Made by a program: the position numbers and the translations under genes. Below, piece after piece: positions 1 through 7,695 of a stretch of 38,195 nt of DNA. Numbering within the stretch: the first letter of the stretch is position 1; every line of letters begins with the position of its first letter. Origin of the DNA: a virus; IMG/VR virus record IMGVR_UViG_3300027734_000152, positions 1-38,195 of that record. One strand, written 5' to 3'. Under the pieces are notes generated by a model. The model saw only the letters and a list, made by a program, of their open reading frames with translations, did not search any database and had not been told where the DNA came from.

Positions 1-101
1 CTCCTGCGCGTCTGACGCCCTTGCGCCTGCTGCTTGGCGTTTCCCCATTCGGTAAACACCCGGTCGAGCAGCGACAGCAAGAGCGTCAGGAGCTTAATCA
101 C
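1..101 (-). pseudogene. Truncated, frameshifted copy of the i-spanin start (contig-edge artefact)
   Basis: This is the 5' part of the gene given in full at 37956-38159. It starts with GTG at 101-99, overlapping the TGA of the holin-like gene as GTGA. The one-base deletion near position 12 breaks the frame relative to the intact copy, and the gene then runs off the contig. It should not be counted as a second gene. Confidence 0.8.
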
Positions 102-137
102 GCTTCCGGCTTTTCCATCAGGAACACGGCAGCCAGA
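1..137. repeat. Left copy of the terminal overlap
   Basis: Bases 1-137 match 38058-38195 except for one missing C near position 12 in this copy. The repeat cuts through coding sequence (i-spanin and holin-like genes) and is flanked by nothing that looks like a cohesive or pac site, so it is best read as the overlap left when a circular or circularly permuted genome is assembled as a linear contig. The right-hand copy keeps the reading frame, so this copy probably carries a sequencing or assembly error at the contig edge. Confidence 0.9.
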
Positions 138-274
138 CCAGCCAGGCCGGCAACCGCAGCGGAGATGGCTTCCCACTGCACGTCGGTCAGGCCGAACGCC
201 AGCGCGAGGCTGGCGACGCCGGCGTAAGTGCTTGGCTCTTTCAGCCGGCTGACAATCCAAGAAACCATCTTCAT
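98..274 (-). CDS. Small holin-like membrane protein (58 aa)
   Basis: The protein starts MKMVSWIVSRLKEP and is dominated by two hydrophobic stretches, about residues 13-25 (TYAGVASLALAFG) and 32-51 (ISAAVAGLAGLAAVFLM), with a short charged tail MEKPEA. That is the size and layout of a small phage holin or holin-like protein, which would sit in the inner membrane and release the endolysin. The start at 274 is chosen because a strong CCAAAGGAG ribosome binding site lies just upstream, inside the end of the endolysin gene; a longer in-frame start at 373 would overlap that gene heavily. It lies between the endolysin and the spanins, and its stop overlaps the i-spanin GTG. The role rests on size, hydrophobicity and position, not on a diagnostic motif. 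Confidence 0.75.
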   Translation of the reverse strand: MKMVSWIVSRLKEPSTYAGVASLALAFGLTDVQWEAISAAVAGLAGLAAVFLMEKPEA

Positions 275-275
275 A

Positions 276-668
276 TCAATCTCCTTTGGGGTATTGCTTC
301 CACGGTAGTTCCCAGTGCGGGCCGTCCTTGAAACTTTCCCAATCACCACCCCAGGTGATGGGTACGCCTTCATGATCCGCCGCGGCCTTCACCACCTTGG
401 CCAAGCGGTCGTACAGCGGCCAATCCCACGACACGGTGCCGCCGATCATCGGCGCCAGATCGACGGCGTGGCCGGTCAGGTGCCGGGAGTTCAGCGTGCG
501 GGTCGCGCCCTGCGCCATCAACTGCTTCTGCCGGGGCAGCGTCCGAATCCCTTCCAGCACGGTAAAGTCCAAACTGGACATGACGGCTGCGCGGCGAACA
601 ACGCGCACCAAGTCAGGATGCACGTCCTGCAAGCGGGCGATAGACCGGGGGCCAAGGGTGATGCTCAT
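276..668 (-). CDS. Endolysin, M15-family zinc L-alanyl-D-glutamate/DD-peptidase
   Basis: The 130-residue protein MSITLGPRSIARLQDVHPDL has the M15C peptidase signature: SRHLTGHAVD (H63, D70) followed by GPHWELP (H118, E120), the expected zinc ligands and catalytic acid. Enzymes of this family cut the peptide part of peptidoglycan and serve as endolysins in many phages. There is no signal peptide, so export should depend on the holin-like protein encoded next. The start at 668 gives the canonical N-terminus of the family; a GTG at 713 would add 15 atypical residues. No strong Shine-Dalgarno sequence precedes either start. The stop is one base from the holin-like start, consistent with a lysis operon. 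Confidence 0.93.
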   Translation of the reverse strand: MSITLGPRSIARLQDVHPDLVRVVRRAAVMSSLDFTVLEGIRTLPRQKQLMAQGATRTLNSRHLTGHAVDLAPMIGGTVSWDWPLYDRLAKVVKAAADHEGVPITWGGDWESFKDGPHWELPWKQYPKGD

Positions 669-723
669 TGTGTAACGCCCATGATTTTTCCGTACCGGAA
701 GGTATAATACCACAGAAGGTCAA

Positions 724-1770
724 TCATAGACCAGCCTTTCTGCGCTTGTACGTCAGGAAGGCCGCGCCTTCTTGCACGTCCTCGAACACGCTGACCGCCG
801 GGGCAGCGCCGTTGCGCGGCGTGATGACCGTGACCACTGACTGCCCGCTCCGCTGTTCAGGGAACTGACCCTTAAGAGCGTAGTCGTCGCTCTCCTTGTA
901 GCCCTTGGCGCGTACCAGCGTGTAGCGCCGCCCGCCGGCAAACTCACCCTGGCCGGTGCCGAACGTGTGCCGGTGGAACGCTGCGTAGATGTCGGCGTGT
1001 TCGTCGATCATCGCCGCCCGCTTCAGGCCGTGCAACTCGTTGTACATCGAGTGGCCCTTGAAGTCGTGCCGCGCCCAGACGCGGGTGATACCGCCGCACG
1101 GCGAGACCAGTTGCAGCTTGGCATCCCAATCGCGCATCAGGATGCGTTCGGTGTTCATGCCGTCGAATATGCGTTTGCCGTAATTCCACGTGTCGTGGTT
1201 GCCCAGAATCCACACCAGCCAGTTGACGCCCAGATGCTTCAGCGCCCACTCGACCAGTTCCCAGCCTTCTGACACCGTGGCGGATTGTTCTCCGTACAGG
1301 CGCTCCAACTTGCCTACCCAATTATTAATGCTATCCCCGCCGTTGGCACCGTACAGCCCTTGGGTTTCAGCGCAGATGGTGGCGTCACGCTCGAAGCCGA
1401 CCAGATCGCAGTACGGATCGTCGAGGTGCGGATCGCCGAACCAGCAGATGGCGTATGGCCCCTTGATCGGTATCCGCACGGTCTGCCAGGCTTGCGCCTG
1501 TGCGTGTGCGATCCGCAGCGCGTTGCGCTTCTTCATCAACGCCAGCCGCTCTGCGAACGGCAGATCAAACGGCGGCAGTGGGTCTGCCTTGGGTGTGTCG
1601 AACGATAGAACAGCGGCTGTCCGCGCCACATGACGGCGGCAGGCGTTCTGCACAGCCGCCCGGCTCATCCCCAAGGCAAGGGCGGCCATGTTCTGGCTGC
1701 CATGCTCGACCGCAGCAGCCGCTATTTTAGCATCTTGTTCTGGGTCAACGTCGAACTGATTGACTGCCAT
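724..1770 (-). CDS. Calcineurin-like metallophosphoesterase with N-terminal helix-turn-helix
   Basis: The 348-residue protein has the metal-binding motifs of the metallophosphoesterase fold in order: FGDPHLDD (D113, H115), GGDSINN (D146), GNHDTW (N191, H192, D193), then histidines in the ARHDFKGHS and FHRHTFG segments. The first 50 residues (DAKIAAAAVEHGSQNMAALALGMSRAAVQNACRR) look like a homeodomain-type helix-turn-helix, as in transposase or terminase DNA-binding ends. Similar phosphoesterases are known in other tailed phages; whether they act on nucleotides, DNA or a signalling phosphate is unsettled. A GAGGGTGA ribosome binding site precedes the ATG. It lies between the ejection-protein block and the lysis genes. 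Confidence 0.88.
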   Translation of the reverse strand: MAVNQFDVDPEQDAKIAAAAVEHGSQNMAALALGMSRAAVQNACRRHVARTAAVLSFDTPKADPLPPFDLPFAERLALMKKRNALRIAHAQAQAWQTVRIPIKGPYAICWFGDPHLDDPYCDLVGFERDATICAETQGLYGANGGDSINNWVGKLERLYGEQSATVSEGWELVEWALKHLGVNWLVWILGNHDTWNYGKRIFDGMNTERILMRDWDAKLQLVSPCGGITRVWARHDFKGHSMYNELHGLKRAAMIDEHADIYAAFHRHTFGTGQGEFAGGRRYTLVRAKGYKESDDYALKGQFPEQRSGQSVVTVITPRNGAAPAVSVFEDVQEGAAFLTYKRRKAGL

Positions 1771-1806
1771 AAGTCACCCTCAGAGCAGTCTTTCAGACCG
1801 CGGTGG

Positions 1807-1974
1807 TTAGCTAATCTTTAATACAATAGTGACCAGCAGCATGATGATCGTACCAGCCACGCCCACGCCGATATTCTCCAAGCGTTTCAGCCGGGCGCTG
1901 ATACCTTCATAACGCAGAGCGCATACTTCTTCGTGCGTGTTCAGCCGCGCTTCGGTCTGGTCGATGGTCGTCAC
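1807..1974 (-). CDS. Small coiled-coil plus membrane-anchor protein (55 aa), holin/lysis-accessory-like
   Basis: A GTG start at 1974 follows TGAGG at a good spacing, 9 bases after the stop of the ejection-protein gene and in the same frame. The product begins MTTIDQTEARLNTHEEVCAL, continues as a charged amphipathic helix (RYEGISARLKRLENIG) and ends in one hydrophobic segment, about residues 36-52 (VGVAGTIIMLLVTIVL). The pattern E-x-R-L-x-x-H-E-x-x-C-x-x-R-Y is, from memory, recurrent in small proteins near phage lysis genes that resemble hemolysin XhlA-type accessories. A lysis or membrane role is inferred from this topology and from the nearby lysis cassette. Confidence 0.7.
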   Translation of the reverse strand: MTTIDQTEARLNTHEEVCALRYEGISARLKRLENIGVGVAGTIIMLLVTIVLKIS

Positions 1975-1983
1975 GTCAGCGCC

Positions 1984-3924
1984 TCACTGATTGTTCTGGT
2001 TGGCCATTGCGTTCTGCACGCGCCCGCCGGCCAATGCTGCGGGGGAGCGGGCGATCTTACCCGCCGCCCGCACAGGTGCTTCAGCAATTTTTCCTGCCAT
2101 GCGCCCGCGGCGCTCTGCGGCCATTGCCTTTTCAATAGCCGCCGCAGCAACCTGCGGGTCAAGCATTTCCGTGGCCAGTTGGATCGCCAACTTGCTGTCC
2201 ATACTACCGACCACACGCGACATGATGTCGTTGGCCACCGACGCAACGCGGCTCATCAGGTTGGGTAACCGCGCCGCGCGCCCGGCGGCGGATGCCAGTT
2301 TGTCTACCTTGGGCGCAACCGGCGTACCCTTTTGCGCTTGTATCTTTGTTTCTGCGGCGCGGGCCAAGTCGTCGCGGATGGACTCGACAACACGAACCTG
2401 GTCGGGCGTAAGAATGTCCGTCAGCGCCTTGAACCGCGCCTCATTCGTAGTCGCGCGTTTGATTGTGCCGGCAGCATCCCTGACTGCGGTGGCAAAGACG
2501 CCAGCGCGTTGTTCACCGGCGCCCAGCGGCGCAGTCAGTTTGCCTTCCAGATACTGACCAACTTCCATCTGGTTGATTGGTGTGGATTTGGCCTTAAACG
2601 CTTGCCGAGCCGTTTTATACGGGGGGTTTTGCGTCTCTACCCAATTAAGAAACTTTTCCCCAGTTTTGCCTATAGCCTGCGCTTCGGTTGCGCCGATACC
2701 AAAACGCTCTGGATTTCTTGTCAGATCACCAAAAGCCATTTTCATAAAATGCAAACTACTCCCCGGATACTTTGCAAATTCTGCGGGTATCACAGTTGTA
2801 GTAGGCAAGCCTTGCGCGTTCAAAATCTTTGATGTCACGGTTTGCGCGGGGCGATTTTGTCCTATTTGGAACGAAAAACCTTTTTCAGCAGCCAATTCGC
2901 TTGCACGCGCTATTACTTTATTCATAGATGGACGCGCCAACAATTCATCAAAAACAGCATCCGCTGCGATTATAGGTTTGTTCGCTATGCCATAGAGTAT
3001 CTCAGCTTCATCACCCCGCGCTTTTATTGCTGCTTTAAGATCGGCGGGCGTCTTACCAACGCCGCGCATGGCGTTAACGCGCGCTGCTTTCTGTTCCGTT
3101 CCGCGGGCGTAATACTCGGTCGGAAGCACCTTTTCGGCAGACGCGCCAAGAGCGGAGAACTTGGTAACGCCCATCGGCGACGCAGCCTGCGCGGCGGTTG
3201 GCTTGCTACCAGGCACTATTTCTGATGGGTTGTAGCGCAACTGCTGCACAATGTCGCCGGCGCGTCCTTCTGTGGCTTCCAGATACGCCGCGCCTTTAGG
3301 ATCAAAAAAGCGTTGTACGGCAGGTGGCGCCGTACGCAGAATTTTTGCCGCCCCCCGCGCTGGTTTTGCCAGCACGTTGATTGGGTTTGTTTGCGCCGCA
3401 CGGCGGGTCAAAATGTTTGCCGCTTGGGTCGCGCCAGCAGACACGCTAGGTGCAACGCGGGCAGTAGCTGCCGCAGTGCCGCGCGCCAAGCCAGCACCAC
3501 CAGAAAAGATTGTAGACAGGTCGGCGACCGCGCCGACAGGGTCTTCCGCGATTGTGCGCTTCAGCGCATCAACGGAGCCGTACCTCTGCGCGTACACGCC
3601 GCCGAACTGTTTGGCGGCGTTGACTGCCCGCTGCGTTGCGGCGGGGTCTGTGTCAATCTTAGCCATGAAGTTACGCACCGGCTCTGGCAACGCCAAGTTG
3701 ACACCGCCCGCAGCAATGTCCAACATCGACCCAGCGGTCTTGACCGGGTTGGTAACGGCTTCGTAGAGACCTTTGCCAAACTGAAAGGCACTGCTAGGAA
3801 TGTTTTGTACAGCCTGCTCACCAACATCCATCAACGACAGGGATGGCGGCGGCGTGGTTTTATATTTATCCCACGGCCCGGCAGACGTTGCTGGCGTTTG
3901 GTATTTTTCCCACGGGCCGGCCAT
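1984..3924 (-). CDS. Large ejection/internal virion protein (P22 gp16 position)
   Basis: The 646-residue protein begins MAGPWEKYQ and repeats GPWDKYK about 10 residues later, a short tandem motif I associate with phage virion proteins. The rest is alanine-rich and mostly helical, with a possible membrane-active helical part near the N-terminus (FGKGLYEAVTNPVKTAGSMLDIAAGG). I see no enzyme motif. It is the third of three consecutive genes (248, 532 and 646 aa) whose order and sizes match the P22 ejection proteins gp7, gp20 and gp16, so it probably enters the host with the DNA. The ATG at 3924 overlaps the upstream TGA as TGATG and has an AAGGT ribosome binding site; a TTG 18 bases upstream is less likely. 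A block around 2580-3060 (residues about 290-450) is visibly richer in A/T-ending codons than its surroundings. Confidence 0.7.
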   Translation of the reverse strand: MAGPWEKYQTPATSAGPWDKYKTTPPPSLSLMDVGEQAVQNIPSSAFQFGKGLYEAVTNPVKTAGSMLDIAAGGVNLALPEPVRNFMAKIDTDPAATQRAVNAAKQFGGVYAQRYGSVDALKRTIAEDPVGAVADLSTIFSGGAGLARGTAAATARVAPSVSAGATQAANILTRRAAQTNPINVLAKPARGAAKILRTAPPAVQRFFDPKGAAYLEATEGRAGDIVQQLRYNPSEIVPGSKPTAAQAASPMGVTKFSALGASAEKVLPTEYYARGTEQKAARVNAMRGVGKTPADLKAAIKARGDEAEILYGIANKPIIAADAVFDELLARPSMNKVIARASELAAEKGFSFQIGQNRPAQTVTSKILNAQGLPTTTVIPAEFAKYPGSSLHFMKMAFGDLTRNPERFGIGATEAQAIGKTGEKFLNWVETQNPPYKTARQAFKAKSTPINQMEVGQYLEGKLTAPLGAGEQRAGVFATAVRDAAGTIKRATTNEARFKALTDILTPDQVRVVESIRDDLARAAETKIQAQKGTPVAPKVDKLASAAGRAARLPNLMSRVASVANDIMSRVVGSMDSKLAIQLATEMLDPQVAAAAIEKAMAAERRGRMAGKIAEAPVRAAGKIARSPAALAGGRVQNAMANQNNQ

Positions 3925-5522
3925 CAGCGCACCTTTTCCCAATTTTTAGGATTTTTAGGATCACCACCTTTGAAACGATACCCATCATCAATTGCGCCGA
4001 CTTTAGGTGATGTAGTTGCGGCAGGCGCTTTAGCCGCCGCTTCCGCCGTTGGGCCAAACAACGTGTTAGCTGCTTCGTCCAGTTTTGGCGTCCAAGCGCG
4101 GCCAGCGCGGGTCTTGGCGTCCATGACAAGTTGCGCCAGACGTTCCCGCTTGGAGGCAATCGTTTCTGGTTCGTCGGAATACGCCGGAATGTATGACTCC
4201 CTTTGACCTTCCAACTGCTCTTTGTTGTACGCTGCGCCGGTGGCCAGATACAGCAAAGCGTCCAGAACGTCGCGCTGCGCGGCAACAACAATCTGACGTT
4301 GCGGCCCTCGCGTAAAATTGACCGCGCCAGAGATAAACGGCAAACCTCCAATAACGGCTTCTGTTGCGCTTGGGACGTTTGCGCTAGGCGACGTTTCAAC
4401 TGCTTTCTTGATTGCCGCCGCGCCGCGCAACAAACGGTTGATGTTGTACGAGGATGTCTGCTCTTGCACGGTCAAGTCTTTAGTTTTGGAATCGCCCGTA
4501 CCCGGCACAGGAACGCCGAACTGAACGCCGCCGCTGCCGCCAGCCGCAGGCGTGCTGCGGCCCATCTTCGGCCCAGGTTCAACGTGGACGTGGTCGCCTT
4601 CCGCAATAACATCAAAACCTTGCGCCTTGAGCGGCTGGAGGCGTGTGGCCAACTGTGCCACCGTCTGCCCCTTGGCGGGCTGAAAGTCGCGGGCATTGTC
4701 GGACATATGATAGCTGCCGGGGACGCCGCCGACCTGAGCGTTGCGTTCTGGTGTACGCGCGCGCCCACTGACGACGACGCCGGGGCTGAGTTGCTGCGCG
4801 GCCTGTTCAATCCCCGCGCCAAGCGGAGCGCCGCCGCGGGCGCCGCCGACCAGCCCACCGCCAGCCGGCGCCATACGCTTCGGCATGGGTATCACTACGC
4901 CATCTTCGCCCCTGACGTAGGTAATCTCTTGGCCGGTGTCGATGCGAGAGCCGGGCAATTCCTGAGCCACAGCGCCGGGTTCAAATTCTGAAACTTCCAG
5001 TTGGCGCGTGCCGGTGCCGGTGTTCTGCTCAATGAACTTTTTGCTTAGTTGCTCTTTTGCCGACATTGACTGAAACAGCGTTTGCCGCCGCCACGCTTCG
5101 AACTGACCGGGATCAGAAGGCAGCGTGCTGATCGTCTGGTCAACCGCGGGTGCAGCACCAGGAAACTTTTTCTTCAGATAGTCTGCAACAACCATTGCCT
5201 GCTCTGGCGTAGATGCTCTTTTCAACCCTTCGTTGGTAAGATCATAAAAACCAATTACAGCCTTTTGATCCGCTGTCATCGCGTCGGCTTGGGCTTTGGT
5301 CAACACAAATGGCTGCAATTCAGCCGCCCGCGCTTCCCCCGCCACCGCGCGACCTTCAGCCGCGCGCGCAATATCCAACTGCTGCTGCTGCACCGCCGCC
5401 TGACGTTCAGCAGCGCGCTGCTGCGACATAATGTTGATCATCTGCGCGCCCTGCTGAATCGCAGGCGCCAAGAAGTTGCCTTGCGGTGCGCGGGCTTGAA
5501 GGGCGATTGCTTGGTTAGCCAT
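3924..5522 (-). CDS. Internal virion/ejection protein with an M15-type peptidase domain (P22 gp20 position)
   Basis: The 532-residue protein has a glutamine/alanine-rich coiled-coil N-terminus (residues 30-70), then at about 245-318 a peptidase M15-like zinc site: SYHMSDNARDF (H272, D279) and GDHVHVEPG (H311, H313). A central glycine-rich linker (residues 219-236) precedes this domain. The C-terminal half is helical and ends NPKNWEKVR. The order of genes matches P22 gp20. A wall-cutting domain inside an ejected protein would allow local peptidoglycan digestion during DNA entry, as described for virion-associated lysins of other podoviruses; here that is inference from the motif and position. 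It overlaps the next gene by one base. Confidence 0.8.
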   Translation of the reverse strand: MANQAIALQARAPQGNFLAPAIQQGAQMINIMSQQRAAERQAAVQQQQLDIARAAEGRAVAGEARAAELQPFVLTKAQADAMTADQKAVIGFYDLTNEGLKRASTPEQAMVVADYLKKKFPGAAPAVDQTISTLPSDPGQFEAWRRQTLFQSMSAKEQLSKKFIEQNTGTGTRQLEVSEFEPGAVAQELPGSRIDTGQEITYVRGEDGVVIPMPKRMAPAGGGLVGGARGGAPLGAGIEQAAQQLSPGVVVSGRARTPERNAQVGGVPGSYHMSDNARDFQPAKGQTVAQLATRLQPLKAQGFDVIAEGDHVHVEPGPKMGRSTPAAGGSGGVQFGVPVPGTGDSKTKDLTVQEQTSSYNINRLLRGAAAIKKAVETSPSANVPSATEAVIGGLPFISGAVNFTRGPQRQIVVAAQRDVLDALLYLATGAAYNKEQLEGQRESYIPAYSDEPETIASKRERLAQLVMDAKTRAGRAWTPKLDEAANTLFGPTAEAAAKAPAATTSPKVGAIDDGYRFKGGDPKNPKNWEKVR

Positions 5523-5535
5523 TGTCCGTCCTCAG

Positions 5536-6282
5536 TTAGCCAAAATCGCTATATACGGTTTTCGGGGGGTTCTTCGCCATAGCGTTGTAATAGCCGGTTT
5601 GCGCCTGAAGCAGCGGGTACGACGCCGCCGCTTGGCCGATGCTGCTCAGTGCGCCGCCCAGCGCGTTGGCCTGACCGACGTAACCAGACGCGCGGGCTTG
5701 CCCGGCACCCAGAATGTTAGCCTGCTGGTTTTGGCTCGACTGACCGACATTGCCCGTCATGACGTTGGTTGCTGTCTGCCCCGCACCCATCAGCGATTGA
5801 AGTGGGTTCAGGCGCGCGTTGCGTTCGATCTGGTAGCGGTTGAAGGCGTTGCCATACTCTTGGCTGGCCGATTCCTGCCCGAACCGCTGAATGCCCTTGA
5901 GCGTCGGGCCTGACTGCAATAGGCCACGGGCTGCCGCGCTGCGCTCCAGCGCCTTCATGCCCTCCGATTGGCGGAAGGCGTAGCCTGGGTCTTGCTCAAA
6001 CTGCTCCATGCCAAACGGCTTGGCCAGACTGCCGTAGTCCGCCGCCGACGCATCGCCGCCGACACCCAGCAACTGCATGATCTGCTCTTGCGCGGTCAGG
6101 CCAGCTTGGCGGAACGGTTCTTGCAGCCCGATCTGGCGCTCCAGCATCCGTTCGTTGGCGGCCTGTGCGTCACGCGACGCCTGCTCTTGCACGCGGGCGG
6201 CTTTCTTGGCCCCACCGGCTGCGATTGCGCCGCTGCCGATTGCGGCTACCCCAGAAATTGCTGCTGCTGCTGCCAAACCCAT
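5536..6282 (-). CDS. DNA transfer (ejection) protein, P22 gp7 position
   Basis: The 248-residue protein has an alanine/glycine-rich hydrophobic N-terminus (GLAAAAAISGVAAIGSGAIAA) and then a long region rich in Q, A, R and G. The segments QEPFRQAGLTAQEQIMQLLG, DPGYAFRQSEGMKALERSAA, and RGLLQSGPTLKGIQRFGQE are typical of proteins annotated as phage DNA transfer protein. Proteins of this type are thought to leave the capsid with the genome and help build a channel across the cell envelope. It is 13 bases upstream of the M15-bearing ejection protein and 1 base downstream of the sulfotransferase-GNAT stop, so it belongs to the same late transcript. Confidence 0.85.
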   Translation of the reverse strand: MGLAAAAAISGVAAIGSGAIAAGGAKKAARVQEQASRDAQAANERMLERQIGLQEPFRQAGLTAQEQIMQLLGVGGDASAADYGSLAKPFGMEQFEQDPGYAFRQSEGMKALERSAAARGLLQSGPTLKGIQRFGQESASQEYGNAFNRYQIERNARLNPLQSLMGAGQTATNVMTGNVGQSSQNQQANILGAGQARASGYVGQANALGGALSSIGQAAASYPLLQAQTGYYNAMAKNPPKTVYSDFG

Positions 6283-6283
6283 A

Positions 6284-7351
6284 TTAATGCTCCGTCAATT
6301 GCATACGGTAGACTTGGCTGTAATCTAGCGCACCCAAACGCTTATATAACATGGAAAGTCTAGGGCCGGAACCCCGTTGACCGGCTTCCAAAAACACCTC
6401 GTCTACACCGCGTTTTTTTAAATCTCGCAACGCCGCACGCTGCAATTTTAAGCCAAGACCGGGGAATGTTGGGTCGGCATAAAAAGTTGTGTGCGTAGCC
6501 GTTGTCAAGTTTTCAGCCGCCATTGACGGCGCAATGAGCGTCATCAGATAGCCAAACATACGCCCATTGCAGCGGGCGGTCATAATCTGCATGGCCCCTG
6601 CGTCGTAGATGCGCTGCATCATCCCAAGGTTCTTGTTCTGCCAGTTACCTGGCGGCTCACCAACAGCGACCAGATGGTCGTCAAACAGCTTCGCCGCGCC
6701 GTCTAGCCAATCATCAAAAGTTTCTGTTTGGAACGTAATGCCTTCAGGTTCTACAGGTTTACGGGTGGCCATAGCCGCAAGCGTTTGGTGCTTTGCAATG
6801 GCGGCTACCTTTTCCAGCGCCGGCGAGTATGCGTGTGCGTACCGCATTAGCGCGGGCATATCTATCTGGATGTTTATCGGCGCCAACCGCGCCCAATGGT
6901 TGTGGTCGTGCGCGTGAGGAAGGCAATGTTCGAACGCAGCGGCGCAGGCCGTCTCATCGTTTAGATCGTCAAAGTTGACCGAAAGGACGTTAGCGCACCG
7001 TGCTTCAATCTGGTCTAGCTTGCGGTCTAGTTTGATTATGGTCTGTTCAAGCGCGGCGCGGTCAAAGGTCAACCCCGGCAGACGCATCAAGCTATCCACC
7101 ACTTCACTAACCGGGCGACGCACGATCAAGATGCGCGCGCCGGGCGCAAAACGATCTAGCAGACGCCACCACGGCGCGGCGGCTGTCTCTGCGGTGCCGA
7201 TGTTAGGCTGTGAAAACCACGCCGTCACGTCGTCAAGACTGCGTACGCGGCGTAGTTCTTCATGCCCGCACACCCAATCTCCATAGGTCAAAAACCGCGA
7301 CAGCCACGCCGTGCGCGATCTAGGCAATGCAAGGACAACGAATGGCGGCAT
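6284..7351 (-). CDS. Sulfotransferase-like plus GNAT acetyltransferase-like fusion protein
   Basis: The 355-residue protein joins two recognisable halves. Residues 1-160 look like a PAPS-dependent sulfotransferase: the 5'-phosphosulfate loop LPRSRTAWLSRF (9-20) and a 3'-phosphate segment ILIVRRPVSEVVDSL (74-88). Residues about 205-355 look like a GNAT N-acetyltransferase: NGRMFGYLM (262-270), then FYADPTFPGLGLKLQRAALR (290-309) as the acetyl-CoA loop and helix, and MLYKRLGALDYSQVYRM (334-350). It lies within the virion block, between a small structural gene (TGATG overlap) and the DNA-transfer gene. The target is unknown; modification of virion proteins or of a host molecule after ejection are both possible. 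The sulfotransferase assignment is somewhat weaker than the GNAT one because only the two nucleotide-binding segments are visible. Confidence 0.78.
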   Translation of the reverse strand: MPPFVVLALPRSRTAWLSRFLTYGDWVCGHEELRRVRSLDDVTAWFSQPNIGTAETAAAPWWRLLDRFAPGARILIVRRPVSEVVDSLMRLPGLTFDRAALEQTIIKLDRKLDQIEARCANVLSVNFDDLNDETACAAAFEHCLPHAHDHNHWARLAPINIQIDMPALMRYAHAYSPALEKVAAIAKHQTLAAMATRKPVEPEGITFQTETFDDWLDGAAKLFDDHLVAVGEPPGNWQNKNLGMMQRIYDAGAMQIMTARCNGRMFGYLMTLIAPSMAAENLTTATHTTFYADPTFPGLGLKLQRAALRDLKKRGVDEVFLEAGQRGSGPRLSMLYKRLGALDYSQVYRMQLTEH

Positions 7352-7686
7352 CAGCTAATCTCGCGTCCTGACGCGCGGATGTTGATCGTCAGCGGCGCGG
7401 ACGCCAGCGTCGAGATGAACCCGTTTGAGTTCAGGACGTGGCCCACCAGTTCCGGGAACGTGTAGGTTTCGGACGGCTGGAGCGTCTTGGTCTTCACAAT
7501 CAAGTTCTGCGTGCCAGACGTGTCGGCTGCCGTCACCAGGTTGACGCTGATCGACGCCGCAGCGGCGCCGTAGTTGGTGGCTGTGAACTTGTCGATGATC
7601 GCGGTCACGTTGGTCGCAGTGTACTGCGTGGACTGCGCGTCTTCGGCGACCTTGGCTGGGATCAGGGCTTTGGCGGTAACAGACAT
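7351..7686 (-). CDS. Small beta-rich virion protein (111 aa), conserved in phages
   Basis: MSVTAKALIPAKVAEDAQST is followed by alternating hydrophobic strands (TAIIDKFTATNYGAAAASISV, NLIVKTKTLQPSETYTFPE), suggesting an immunoglobulin-like or jelly-roll beta sandwich. No enzymatic motif is visible. Proteins with this start are, from memory, common in the tail-fibre blocks of phages and prophages of Proteobacteria. It is cotranscribed with the fibre genes and overlaps the sulfotransferase-GNAT start as TGATG. A structural role at the tail tip or a fibre is inferred from position. Confidence 0.65.
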   Translation of the reverse strand: MSVTAKALIPAKVAEDAQSTQYTATNVTAIIDKFTATNYGAAAASISVNLVTAADTSGTQNLIVKTKTLQPSETYTFPELVGHVLNSNGFISTLASAPLTINIRASGREIS

Positions 7687-7695
7687 GGCCTATCC

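Noticed and set aside
1-137. Terminal repeat as a true T7-like direct terminal repeat
   Set aside because: It cuts through lysis genes, differs by one frame-breaking base and is short; an assembly overlap of a circularly permuted genome, as expected for P22-like headful packaging, explains it better.
2581-3060. A/T-richer codons in the middle of the 646-residue ejection protein as a second overprinted gene
   Set aside because: The plus-strand frames there lack a good ribosome binding site and look like shadows; a mosaic segment from a lower-GC relative is more likely. Unlike the polymerase case the codon shift does not coincide with a well-started same-strand frame.
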